This document shows, one piece after another, positions 16,544-24,527 of a DNA stretch of 64,000 nucleotides. Origin of the DNA: DYFX01 sp964400625. GTDB lineage: Bacteria; Patescibacteriota; Patescibacteriia; SG8-24; DYFX01. Below the pieces are notes generated by a model, which saw nothing but the letters and a program-made list of their open reading frames with translations, searched no databases and was not told the origin of the DNA. Position 1 is the first letter of the stretch; each line of letters begins with the position of its first letter. The position numbers were made by a program, and so were the translations under genes. The stretch spans positions 1 through 64,000 of the forward strand of contig CAYNUS010000003.1 of the NCBI GenBank assembly GCA_964400625.1, in the 5' to 3' direction.

Positions 16544-19426
16544 ATGGCCACGCCCACCCGAAACCGTCCGTTTTTCAACCGTGATCGCTCGAACCGGCCT
16601 TCGGTCCTCCACAAGGTCCCGTTCGCGTCCGCCATGGGCGGCGGCCCCTCGCTCGAGAGGCGCCAAAAGGTCAGGAAAGTCCTCCGCGCCGTCGGCATCA
16701 TCTGCATCGTCGGCTTTTTGGCCGGCGTCTTGGGCGTCGGACTCCTCTTCGCCTGGGTCAGCCGCGACCTTCCGAGCCCGGACCGTCTCCTCACCCGGGA
16801 CGTCCAGAAAAGCACCAAGATCTGGGACCGGAGCGGGGAACACCTCCTCTATGAGATTCATGGCGACCAGAACCGCACCTTGGTCGAGCTCGACCAGATT
16901 TCCGACGCGGCCATCAATGCCGCCATCGTCTCGGAGGACAAGAGCTTCTACGAGCACAAGGGCTTCCAGCTGAAGAGCCTCATCCGCGCCGCGCTCCAGT
17001 CGTTCCGCCGCGGCCGCGTGGAAGGCACCTCGACCATCACGCAGCAGCTCATCAAGAACGCCGTCCTCACCAACGAGCGCGCGCTGACCCGCAAGGCCAA
17101 GGAACTCATCCTCTCGTACCAGATCGAGAACAAGTTCACGAAGGACGAGATCCTGAAGATGTACTTCAACGAGATCCCGTACGGATCCTCGTCGTACGGC
17201 ATCCAGGCCGCCGCGCATTCGTACTTCGGGAAGGACGCCAAGGACCTCGACGCCGCCGAAGGCGCGCTCATCGCCGCGATGACGAAAGCCCCCTCGCGCC
17301 TCTCGCCCTATGGCAACAACAAGGAAGAGCTCGTCTGGTGGCAGCGCTTCATCATCGACGACATGGCGAACGAAGGCTACATCACGCGCGAGGAAGCCGA
17401 AGCCGCGAAGGCCATCGACATCATCGCGAAGGTGAAGGCGCGCCGCGACACCATCGAAGCGCCGCACTTCGTCCTGCACGTGAAGGAACTCCTTTCGGAG
17501 AAATACGGCGTGCGCGACGTCGAGGAGGGCGGCCTCAACGTCATCACGACGCTCGACTACGAGAAGCAGAAGTTCGCCGAGGAATCGGTGACGGAGGGCA
17601 TGGAAGCCGTGAAGGAGTTCGGCGGTTCCAACGCCGCGCTGCTCGCGACCGACCCGAAGACCGGGCAGGTGCTCGCGATGGTCGGATCGGCCGACTATTT
17701 CAGCGACGAGATCGACGGCAACGTGAACGTCACGCTCCGCTCGCGCCAGCCGGGTTCGTCCTTCAAGCCGATCGTCTACGCCGCCGCGTTCGAGAAAGGC
17801 TTCACGCCGAGCACCGTCGTCTTCGACGTCGAGACGGACTTCCCGACGGACTCGGGCAAGCCGTACCACCCGCGCAACTACGACCTCTCCGAGCACGGGC
17901 CAGTGACGCTCAAGAAGGCGCTCGCCGGATCGCTCAACATCCCGGCCGTGAAGGCGCTCTACCTCGCCGGCATCGACTACTCCATCGATTTCGCGGAGAA
18001 GCTCGGCTACGGCACGCTCGCCGACCGCAGCCGCTTCGGCCTCTCGCTCGTCCTCGGCGGAGCTGAAGTCCGGCTCGTCGAGCACGTCGCCGCCTACGGG
18101 ACCTTCGCCTCCGAAGGGACCTATCGCGCGCCCTCCTACATCCTCAAGGTGCAATCCGCCGACGGGACGGTGCTCGAGGAATGGAAGGACGAGCCGGTCG
18201 AGAAGGTGATGGAGGTCGAGACCGCGCGCAACATCAACGACGTGCTCTCCGATAACGCGGCGCGCGCGTACGTCTTCGGGGAACGGAACTACCTGACGCT
18301 CCCGGACCGCCCCGTCGCCGCCAAGACCGGCACCACGAACCTCTTCGTCGACGCCTGGACGATGGGCTACACGCCGAACCTCGCCGCGGGCGTCTGGGTC
18401 GGCAACAACGACAGCACGCAGATGAAGAGCAAGGCCGACGGCAGCCGCGTCGCCGCCCCGATCTGGCAGGCCTTCATGAAGAAGTCGCTCGCCGGCATGC
18501 CGATCGAGGGCTTCACCAAGCCGGAGCCGATCGTCACCGGCAAGCCGGTGCTCGATGGACAGGCCGGCGAGATCGTCGTGAAGATCGACAAGTTCTCGGG
18601 AAAGCTCGCGACGGAGAACACGCCGCCCGGCGCGATCGAGGAACGCATCTACCGCCAGGCGCATGACATCCTCCACTACGTCGACCGCGACGATCCGCGC
18701 GGACCGTATCCCGCCGACGCGCACGAGGATCCGCAGTACCTCGCCTGGGAGAGCGCCGTCGCCGCGTGGGCGGAGAAGAACGGCTGGACGACGACCGAAG
18801 AGCCGCCGACGGAGATCGACGACATCCACAACGACGCCTTCAGTCCCGTCGTCACTTTCGAACTCCCCTCCGACCGCGCGGAGATCGCCGTCCGCAGCTT
18901 CCCGGTGCGCGTCAGCGCCGGCGCCCCGCGCGGCGTGAAGCGCGTCGAGTACTCGCTCGACGGCGTCATCCTCGCGACGACGAACTCCTATCCGTGGGAA
19001 GCCGTCGTCACGCTCCCGTCGACCTACGGCCGCGGCTTCTACACGCTCCGCGCCACCGCCTTCGACGACATCGAGCACGCCGGTTCGCAGGACATCACGA
19101 TCAACGTGACCTCCGACGGCAAGCCGCTCACGCTCGACTGGCTCCGCCCGACCTCCGACATCACCTACCGCAAGCGCGTCTTCCCGATCTACATCGACAC
19201 GACGCTCTCCGAACGCGCCGGCGTCGCCAAGGTCGACATCATCGCCCAGCCCGCGGAAGGGGAGGCGATCGTCATCGGCACCCTGAACCGGCCGGCGACC
19301 AACGGCGTCTCGGTCACCTGGTCCGAAGCGCCCGCCTCCGGCGTCTACCGCCTCAAGGCCGTCGCCTACCTCCCGAACGACGAACGGATGACCTTCGATG
19401 GCCCGAACCTCACGGTGAGGGATTAG
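16544..19426 (+). CDS. Class A penicillin-binding protein (transglycosylase/transpeptidase) with C-terminal Ig-like region
   Basis: 960 residues from ATG 16544; longer starts lack support. One membrane anchor lies near 60-85. The glycosyltransferase 51 domain has EDKSFYEHKGF and RGRVEGTSTITQQLIKN. The transpeptidase has the SxxK motif GSSFKPIVY, SLN and KTGTTN, so all catalytic residues are present. Beyond about 720 come a linker and two beta-sandwich Ig-like domains (about 760-860 and 860-960). It polymerises and cross-links peptidoglycan and is the only PBP in the window. A shared bidirectional terminator separates it from dnaN. Confidence 0.95.
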   Translation: MATPTRNRPFFNRDRSNRPSVLHKVPFASAMGGGPSLERRQKVRKVLRAVGIICIVGFLAGVLGVGLLFAWVSRDLPSPDRLLTRDVQKSTKIWDRSGEHLLYEIHGDQNRTLVELDQISDAAINAAIVSEDKSFYEHKGFQLKSLIRAALQSFRRGRVEGTSTITQQLIKNAVLTNERALTRKAKELILSYQIENKFTKDEILKMYFNEIPYGSSSYGIQAAAHSYFGKDAKDLDAAEGALIAAMTKAPSRLSPYGNNKEELVWWQRFIIDDMANEGYITREEAEAAKAIDIIAKVKARRDTIEAPHFVLHVKELLSEKYGVRDVEEGGLNVITTLDYEKQKFAEESVTEGMEAVKEFGGSNAALLATDPKTGQVLAMVGSADYFSDEIDGNVNVTLRSRQPGSSFKPIVYAAAFEKGFTPSTVVFDVETDFPTDSGKPYHPRNYDLSEHGPVTLKKALAGSLNIPAVKALYLAGIDYSIDFAEKLGYGTLADRSRFGLSLVLGGAEVRLVEHVAAYGTFASEGTYRAPSYILKVQSADGTVLEEWKDEPVEKVMEVETARNINDVLSDNAARAYVFGERNYLTLPDRPVAAKTGTTNLFVDAWTMGYTPNLAAGVWVGNNDSTQMKSKADGSRVAAPIWQAFMKKSLAGMPIEGFTKPEPIVTGKPVLDGQAGEIVVKIDKFSGKLATENTPPGAIEERIYRQAHDILHYVDRDDPRGPYPADAHEDPQYLAWESAVAAWAEKNGWTTTEEPPTEIDDIHNDAFSPVVTFELPSDRAEIAVRSFPVRVSAGAPRGVKRVEYSLDGVILATTNSYPWEAVVTLPSTYGRGFYTLRATAFDDIEHAGSQDITINVTSDGKPLTLDWLRPTSDITYRKRVFPIYIDTTLSERAGVAKVDIIAQPAEGEAIVIGTLNRPATNGVSVTWSEAPASGVYRLKAVAYLPNDERMTFDGPNLTVRD

Positions 19427-19450
19427 GGGATCGCGACAAGTTTCGGAACG

Positions 19451-19480
19451 AAAAGAGCGCCCGCTAGGGGCGCTCTTTTC
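19451..19480. terminator. Bidirectional terminator, PBP/dnaN
   Basis: AAAAGAGCGCCC-4 nt-GGGCGCTCTTTT; the last base of the T run belongs to the dnaN stop codon on the other strand. Confidence 0.9.
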
Positions 19481-20627
19481 ATTGCTTGATCGGCATCACG
19501 ATGTAGGTGAGCTTCTCACCGGCCTCTTCGCCGTCTGCGGCGAGGACGCAGGGGTTCATGGCGTCGATGACCCTGAGGCGCGCTTTCGGCGTCTCCAGGG
19601 CAGCCAGGCCGTCCAGGAAGTACCTGTAGTTGAGCGTGATGGAGTTCTGCGGTCCCGTCATGACCGCTTCCACGGTGCTGTCGTTCTTGCCCATCTGTCC
19701 CTCGCTGGAGCTCACCACGAGCCCCTCGGCGGGTTCCAGCCGGAAATGGACGTCCTGCAGCCCTGCCCGAGCGAACAAGGATGCGCCTTTGACCGCCTGT
19801 GCCACGTCGGACCTGTGGAAAACGGCTTCGCTTGTGTATTTCTCGGGGATAATCGGCCGATACTCGGGATATTTCCCGTCCACGAGGCGCGAGATGAGCT
19901 CCACTTCCCCGAAGTTGAAGGCGATCTGGCCCTCGCCGAGGCTGATTTCCACCGTCTCCACCTCGTTTTCCTTGAAGAGCGCGAGGATCCGCGAGACTTC
20001 ATGCAGGGTCTTTCCCGGCACGATGGCCATGATGTGCTTGGTCGCCGAGGTCTTGCCGCCGTTCGATTCGAGCTTGATCGTCTTTTCCGAGAGGCGGTAG
20101 CTGTCGGTCGCCGCGATGACCAGCGAGCCTTGGGCGAACTCCGGATTGGCGTTGAAGAGGGCGCCCGTCAGTTCCGGGCGGGATTCGATGCTGGAAACCG
20201 CGAAGTTCACCTGGCTGAGCGCGCGTTTGAGGACCGTTCCGGAGACATAGAGGCGGTTCTGGCCGTCCACCGCCGGGATGAGCGGGAACTCGGAAGCGGC
20301 GATTCCCTTGATCTTCGTCGAGTTCTTGCGGCAGGCGATCTTCAGGAACGTCTCCGTCGTCTCGAGGTCCACGCGGTCGTCCGGAAGGAGGTTCACGTAC
20401 TCCAGGAAGAGCTTCGAAGGGACGGTGAACTCGCCGCCTTCATCCACCTTGCCGCGGATGGCGCAGCGGACGGCGACTTCCAGGTTCGTGGAGATCAGCT
20501 GGATGCCCGAACCTTCGATCTTCATCAACACGTTGTTGAGGATCGGGAGGTTCACGTTCTTCCCGGCGACGTATCCGGTCGCCAGGAGTCCGCGTTTCAG
20601 GTTTTCCTGAGTGCACGAGAACTTCAT
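19479..20627 (-). CDS. dnaN: DNA polymerase III subunit beta (sliding clamp)
   Basis: 382 residues in three topologically equal domains. It opens MKFSCTQENLKRGL and ends LTYIVMPIK, both typical of DnaN. The central VDGKYPEYRPIIP and C-terminal MNPCVL regions form the protein-binding cleft. As a dimer it encircles DNA and tethers polymerases. It lies 265 bases downstream of dnaA on the same strand, the classical order. Confidence 0.97.
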   Translation of the reverse strand: MKFSCTQENLKRGLLATGYVAGKNVNLPILNNVLMKIEGSGIQLISTNLEVAVRCAIRGKVDEGGEFTVPSKLFLEYVNLLPDDRVDLETTETFLKIACRKNSTKIKGIAASEFPLIPAVDGQNRLYVSGTVLKRALSQVNFAVSSIESRPELTGALFNANPEFAQGSLVIAATDSYRLSEKTIKLESNGGKTSATKHIMAIVPGKTLHEVSRILALFKENEVETVEISLGEGQIAFNFGEVELISRLVDGKYPEYRPIIPEKYTSEAVFHRSDVAQAVKGASLFARAGLQDVHFRLEPAEGLVVSSSEGQMGKNDSTVEAVMTGPQNSITLNYRYFLDGLAALETPKARLRVIDAMNPCVLAADGEEAGEKLTYIVMPIKQ

Positions 20628-20892
20628 GTTCTTTGTTCGTTCAGGATAGATATATATTTTCAGTAGTAACAGTAAGCGCGTGGATAACCCTCTTTTCGAC
20701 GGCCGAAACGGAAGGAAAATCCCGTGGATACTGCTCGGGACCGCGGTGGATGGAACGGGGATGACCCGTGCGCGGCGTGTGGAGGAATCGGGGACGGTCG
20801 GGAGACGCGATGGAAGGGGTTGTGGGGAACCTCGGATTCATGCACGGTCTGTCCGATACTTTCCCCTCGCGAGCCCACACCTTATCCGGAGC
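20628..20892. promoter_or_regulatory. dnaA-dnaN spacer with degenerate DnaA-box-like sites
   Basis: 265 bases without a gene. It contains CGTGGATAA at 20679-20687 (reverse of TTATCCACG, one mismatch) and CGTGGATAC at 20723-20731 (two mismatches), plus an AT run (TATATATTTT) just before dnaN. It may carry the dnaN promoter and DnaA binding; no strong -35/-10 pair stands out. Confidence 0.4.
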
Positions 20893-22275
20893 TTAGGCGG
20901 CGCTGTAGAGGCGCTGGCGGATGAGGTTCAGGTCGTGGCGGAGCTTCTCGTCCTCCTGGATGTCGGCGGCGATTTTCGTGTAGGCGTGGATCGCGGTCGT
21001 GTGGTCGCGGCCGCCGATCATCTTGCCGATGGCGGGGTACGACGAGTTCAGCTCCTCGCGCATGAGGTACATGATGATCTGGCGGGGGAAGGAAAGGCGC
21101 TTTTCACGGCATTTTCCGAGCAGATCCGGCAAGGGAATGTCGAAATAGCTGGCGACCGTGTCGAGGAGGTCCTTCGGCGTGAGGTTCTTCTTGGAGCCGG
21201 CGGCGCTGTTGATGGAGGAAACGAGCTCGCGGATGGACTCCATCGACGGCTTGATGTTCTTGAACTGGTGGTAGGCGATGATCTTGTTGAGCGTGCCTTC
21301 CAGCTCGCGGACGTTCGATTGGACGGAGCTGGCCACGTAAGAGAGGATCTCGCGGCTCAGTTCATAGTGCTTTTCCTTGCACTTCGACTCGAGGATGGCG
21401 ACGCGGGTCTCGAGGTCAGGAGCGCTGATGTCGACCATCATGCCCCATTCGAAACGGGAGACGAGGCGCTGTTCCATGCCCTGGATGGCCTTCGGCGGGC
21501 GGTCCGACGAGAGGACGACCTGCTTGTTGGACTGGTGAAGGGCGTTGAAGGTATGGAAGAACTCCTCCTGCGTGCCCTCCTTGCCGGTGATGAACTGGAT
21601 GTCGTCGATCAGCAGGAGGTCGAGGCTGCGGTAGGTGTCCTTGAATTCCTTGCCGCGGCCGTTGCGGACGGCATGGATGAACTCGTTGGTGAACCGCTCG
21701 CTGGTGACATAGAGCACCTTGGTGCGAGGGTTCATCTCGATCATCTTGTGGCCGATGGCCTGCAAAAGGTGGGTTTTGCCGAGACCGACGCCGCCGTAGA
21801 CGAAGAGCGGGTTGTAACGGCCGGGCTTTTCGGAGACGGCGAGCGCGGCGGCGTGGGCGAGCTCGTTCGTCTTGCCGACGATGAAGTTTTCGAAGGTGTA
21901 GCGCGGGTTCAAGCTGAAATCCTTGGTGCCTTCCGCGGCCTCCTCTTCATTCTGGACGACGGCCGAGGGCGTCGCGGCGGACGGGGTCCCGATCGGGGTG
22001 CCGATGTCCTGGGGAACGGCCGGCTTGAGCTCCACCTTGTAGTGGACCTCGCGCACGCCGCCGTCCTTCGCGACGTTCTGAAGGGCTTTCAGGATCGCCA
22101 CGTGATACTTCTTTTCAAGCCAAGCCTTGGTGAAGGTATTGGGGACCGAGACCACGATGCGGCCCTCTTCGAAAGCGGAAATAAAGGTATTCCTGAACCA
22201 CGTCGTGTAGTTCGCTTTCGAGAGAGAGAGTTCAAGCTCGCCAAGGGCGGCTTGCCACAGTTCGTGCGTGGTCAT
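20893..22275 (-). CDS. dnaA: Chromosomal replication initiator DnaA
   Basis: About 460 residues. Domain I (1-80) interacts with helicase loaders; a linker (80-115) is followed by the AAA+ core with Walker A GGVGLGKTHLLQAIG, Walker B LLLIDDIQFITGK and sensor motifs. The C-terminal helix-turn-helix has the DnaA signature GGRDHTTAIHAYTKI, which binds DnaA boxes. ATG 22275 is chosen; GTG 22281 is also in frame. Upstream, divergent, is rpmH-rnpA-yidD, the conserved bacterial origin neighbourhood. Confidence 0.97.
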   Translation of the reverse strand: MTTHELWQAALGELELSLSKANYTTWFRNTFISAFEEGRIVVSVPNTFTKAWLEKKYHVAILKALQNVAKDGGVREVHYKVELKPAVPQDIGTPIGTPSAATPSAVVQNEEEAAEGTKDFSLNPRYTFENFIVGKTNELAHAAALAVSEKPGRYNPLFVYGGVGLGKTHLLQAIGHKMIEMNPRTKVLYVTSERFTNEFIHAVRNGRGKEFKDTYRSLDLLLIDDIQFITGKEGTQEEFFHTFNALHQSNKQVVLSSDRPPKAIQGMEQRLVSRFEWGMMVDISAPDLETRVAILESKCKEKHYELSREILSYVASSVQSNVRELEGTLNKIIAYHQFKNIKPSMESIRELVSSINSAAGSKKNLTPKDLLDTVASYFDIPLPDLLGKCREKRLSFPRQIIMYLMREELNSSYPAIGKMIGGRDHTTAIHAYTKIAADIQEDEKLRHDLNLIRQRLYSAA

Positions 22276-22450
22276 AAGCACCAGGAACGTTGAAAGATTG
22301 AAAACACTGATGCCAGCCTACATCATCATCCACAGGTGGGCAACTATCCCCACAAATCCTTCACAAAAAATCAAAGTGTTGATAAGCTGTTGATTACTTA
22401 AAGGATACCCACAGCCGAGAAATCAACTTCTTGGCTAATATAAGCGAAAT
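22276..22450. promoter_or_regulatory. dnaA-rpmH intergenic region, candidate oriC part
   Basis: About 170 AT-rich bases between divergent dnaA and rpmH. It has TCATCCACA (22326-22334, one mismatch to a DnaA box), weaker ATCCCCACA and ATACCCACA motifs, and AT-rich TTGATAA/TTGATTA repeats near 22378-22397 that could be an unwinding element or the rpmH promoter. Location makes it a conventional oriC candidate; the box evidence is weak. Confidence 0.45.
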
Positions 22451-22621
22451 ATGCCGAAGCGCACGTATCAGCCCAAGAAGAGGAAGTACAGCAAGGTCCA
22501 CGGTTACCGCAAGCGAATGCGCACGAAGTCCGGCCGCAACGTCCTGAAGCGCCGCACGCTGAAGGGTCGCAAGCGCGTCTCGATCAAGCGCCTCGGTTCC
22601 GGCAAGGGTAAGAAGAAATAA
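22451..22621 (+). CDS. rpmH: 50S ribosomal protein L34
   Basis: 56 residues, opening MPKRTYQPKKRKYSKVHGY, then RMRTKSGRNVLKRR and LKGRKR, which are L34 hallmarks. The usual length is 44-46; here there is an extra Lys/Gly-rich tail of about ten residues (GSGKGKKK). It heads the rpmH-rnpA-yidD operon. Confidence 0.95.
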   Translation: MPKRTYQPKKRKYSKVHGYRKRMRTKSGRNVLKRRTLKGRKRVSIKRLGSGKGKKK

Positions 22622-22638
22622 GCCACGCATCCAAGCAT

Positions 22639-22983
22639 CTGCTGCCGGCCATCCATCGGCTCAAGCTGGAGAAGGACTTCGCCCAGCTGGCCCGAAGCAG
22701 AAAAATCGCGTTTTCCAAGGCTCTTGGATTGAAAATGCGGGAGAACGGTCTCCCGCATTCTCGTTTCGGCGTGGTCGTGGGCCTCAAGGTCCATAAGAAG
22801 GCCGTGCGCCGCAACCTCATCAAGCGCCGGATCCGGGAAATCCTCCGCAAGCACCTCCCTGAGATCTCGCCGGGGAAGGACGTGATGATCATGGTCAACA
22901 ACAAGGCGCTGGATGCCGAATATGCCGACTTGGAGGCCCAGCTGCTCTCGTGCCTCGCGAAACTGAAGATCCGAAAGGCATGA
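22639..22983 (+). CDS. rnpA: Ribonuclease P protein component, probable CTG start
   Basis: 114 residues if started at CTG 22639. The reading LPAIHRLKLEKDFAQLARS is the conserved RnpA N-terminus, and RFGVVVGLKVHKKAVRRNLI plus KRRIREI is the RNR signature. It assists RNase P RNA in tRNA 5' processing. In frame there is no ATG, GTG or TTG between a stop at 22609 and TTG 22729; a TTG start would remove about 30 conserved residues. So a non-standard start (CTG 22639 or 22642, or ATA 22618) is likely. The TGA overlaps the yidD ATG. Confidence 0.85.
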   Translation: MLPAIHRLKLEKDFAQLARSRKIAFSKALGLKMRENGLPHSRFGVVVGLKVHKKAVRRNLIKRRIREILRKHLPEISPGKDVMIMVNNKALDAEYADLEAQLLSCLAKLKIRKA

Positions 22984-23234
22984 AGCGGTTCATCCTCTTC
23001 ATGATCCGCTATTATCAGCGGACGTTCTCGCTCGACCATGGCCCGATGAAATTCCTCTACCCGAACGGATTCTGCCCCTACCACCCCTCGTGCTCGGAAT
23101 ACGGGTACCAGGCGTTCGACAAGCGCGGGGTGATCGTCGGATTCTTCCTCACGAGCTGGAGGATCCTCCGCTGCAATCCCTGGACCAAGGGCGGCCTCGA
23201 CCCGGTCCCGGAACGTAAGAAAAAATCCTCTTGA
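22980..23234 (+). CDS. yidD: Membrane protein insertion efficiency factor YidD
   Basis: 84 residues. The YidD core is intact: YQRTFSLDHGP, FCPYHPSCSEYGYQAF and RILRCNPWTKGGLDPVP, with the conserved Cys residues. The N-terminal amphipathic helix (MKRFILFMIRYYQ) is the membrane contact. The ATG overlaps the rnpA stop (ATGA), so translation is coupled. The yidC gene that normally follows is not here. The stop codon lies in the loop of the shared terminator. Confidence 0.95.
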   Translation: MKRFILFMIRYYQRTFSLDHGPMKFLYPNGFCPYHPSCSEYGYQAFDKRGVIVGFFLTSWRILRCNPWTKGGLDPVPERKKKSS

Positions 23235-23249
23235 TCAGAGGATTTTTTC
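23222..23249. terminator. Bidirectional terminator holding two opposing stop codons
   Basis: AATCCTCT/AGAGGATT stem with A and T runs outside. The palindrome TGATCA at 23232-23237 spans the loop and supplies TGA to yidD on one strand and TGA to the DUF167 gene on the other. Confidence 0.92.
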
Positions 23250-23483
23250 GATATCTTCCATAGTTACACCCACGATATCCACAACCTTGTTTCTTGAGGT
23301 TTTTCCGGTGACGACCTCGATCGCGGATTTTCGGATATGCAATTTATCCGCTAACATTCGCACCAATTCCGCATTCGCCTTGCCGTCTTCCGGAGCCGAA
23401 AGGAGCCAGGCTTTGAGCAAATTCCCCACTCTTTTAAGCTCTGACCTGCCGCTTTTGGGGATAACCGACAAGCGCAGCCTCAT
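23235..23483 (-). CDS. DUF167 (YggU-like) protein
   Basis: 82 residues from ATG 23483. It has the family pattern: RLSVIPKSGRSE, then LLKAWLLSAPEDGKANAELV near 28-47, and EVVTGKTSRNKVVDI near the end. The fold is known; the role is not, though an RNA link has been suggested from structure. It is convergent with yidD and shares its terminator. Confidence 0.85.
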   Translation of the reverse strand: MRLRLSVIPKSGRSELKRVGNLLKAWLLSAPEDGKANAELVRMLADKLHIRKSAIEVVTGKTSRNKVVDIVGVTMEDIEKIL

Positions 23484-23506
23484 AGGTGAAAAACCCCTTG
23501 CGCGTA

Positions 23507-23541
23507 GTCGCCCCGGCGAAAGCCGGGGTCCAGGATTCCGG
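23507..23541. repeat. Short REP-like hairpin
   Basis: CCCCGGC-GAAA-GCCGGGG (23511-23528) flanked by GTCG and TCCAGGATTCC. This resembles dispersed extragenic palindromes of the form CCCGGCGAAAGCCGGG known in many bacteria. Only one copy is seen in this window. Confidence 0.45.
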
Positions 23542-23544
23542 ATC

Positions 23545-24378
23545 TCATAGCTCATCACGCAGCTTCTTGAGCTTCGCGATGTCGGCAGCCTGGCCTTCGA
23601 GTGGCGTCTCGACGATCCAGAAGAGGTGCTGCAGGCGCTTCTCCTTGAGCATCGCCTTGAAGCCGTCCATGCCGATGTGGCCTTCGCCCAGCCAGTCGTG
23701 GCGGTCCTTCTTGGCGCCGAGCTCCACTTTGGAATCGTTGCAGTGCGACATCACCAGGCGCTCGAGTCCGACCTCCTTGTCGAAGGCGTCAAAGGTGGCC
23801 GCGACGGCCTTCTTGTCGCGCAGATCGTAACCGGAAGCGAACGCGTGGGCGGTGTCGAAGCAGACGCCGACGTCCTCGCGCTTCACCTGCTTCAGGATGT
23901 CGCGGACCTCGTCGAAGGTGTCGCCGATGACGTTGCCGCTGCCGGCGGAGATCTCGATCAAGAGCTGGGTGGACCCTTTGTAATCCTTCATGAGCTCGTT
24001 CACGCCGTCGGCCACCATCCGGATGCCCATGGAGAGAGGAACGTCCCGCGCGGAGCCCGGATGGAACATGACGGCGCGAGCGCCCAGGGCCGATCCGCGC
24101 TCGAGCTCTTCCCGGATGATGCGGATGGAGCCGTTCCGGATGCGTTCCGTCGTCGAGGCGAAGTTGATGATGTACGGCGCGTGGATGACCCAGAGTTCCT
24201 GCTCCGCCTTCTCGCAGGCCTCGCGGAACCTCTTCACGACCTCCGGCGTGAGCTTCATCCCTTCGCCGCCCTGCGGAGGACGCGAGAAGAACTGGAAGAC
24301 CTCGCAGCCGATCTTGGCCGCGTTCTCCGGACCGTTCCACAAGCCGCCGGACGCCGAGACATGCGCGCCGAATTTCAT
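23545..24378 (-). CDS. nfo: Endonuclease IV (AP endonuclease)
   Basis: 277 residues, the usual length. It opens MKFGAHVSASGGLWN and carries the zinc-site signatures: FHPGSA, VCFDTAHAFASGYD, MSHCNDSKVELGAKKDRHDWLG (first part quoted; His and Asp as expected) and GEGHIG. It nicks DNA 5' to abasic sites in base-excision repair, partnering with PolA. No ribosome site is strong, and upstream is a long inverted repeat element. Confidence 0.96.
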   Translation of the reverse strand: MKFGAHVSASGGLWNGPENAAKIGCEVFQFFSRPPQGGEGMKLTPEVVKRFREACEKAEQELWVIHAPYIINFASTTERIRNGSIRIIREELERGSALGARAVMFHPGSARDVPLSMGIRMVADGVNELMKDYKGSTQLLIEISAGSGNVIGDTFDEVRDILKQVKREDVGVCFDTAHAFASGYDLRDKKAVAATFDAFDKEVGLERLVMSHCNDSKVELGAKKDRHDWLGEGHIGMDGFKAMLKEKRLQHLFWIVETPLEGQAADIAKLKKLRDEL

Positions 24379-24410
24379 ATATCAAGACGATACAAGAACT
24401 TCCTCCACAT

Positions 24411-24499
24411 GTCATTCCGAGCCCCGCAGCGCGGGGCGGTAGGAATCGCTCTTATAGGGATCCCTACCGCCCGCGCGAAATGCGGGGGCTCGGGATGAC
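24411..24499. repeat. 89-bp inverted-repeat element (REP/MITE-like)
   Basis: The ends are GTCATTCCGAGCCCCGCA (24411-24428) and its near-perfect inverse (24481-24499, one mismatch and one extra base). Nested inside, GCGCGGGGCGGTAGG (24430-24444) is opposed by CCTACCGCCCGCGC (24463-24476). The whole folds into one long hairpin of about 33 pairs. It sits between nfo and the tig terminator. Confidence 0.7.
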
Positions 24500-24525
24500 A
24501 AAAGAGCGGCCGTAGCCGCCCTTTT
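24500..24525 (-). terminator. tig terminator
   Basis: AAAAGGGCGGC-TACG-GCCGCTCTTTT on the minus strand, directly abutting the inverted-repeat element. Confidence 0.85.
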
Positions 24526-24527
24526 CC

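Noticed and set aside
19479..22293. Long plus-strand ORFs (394 and 537 codons) opposite dnaN and dnaA
   Set aside because: High GC makes long antisense frames; the encoded products are Val/Asp/Arg-rich shadows, while the minus strand gives clear DnaN and DnaA.
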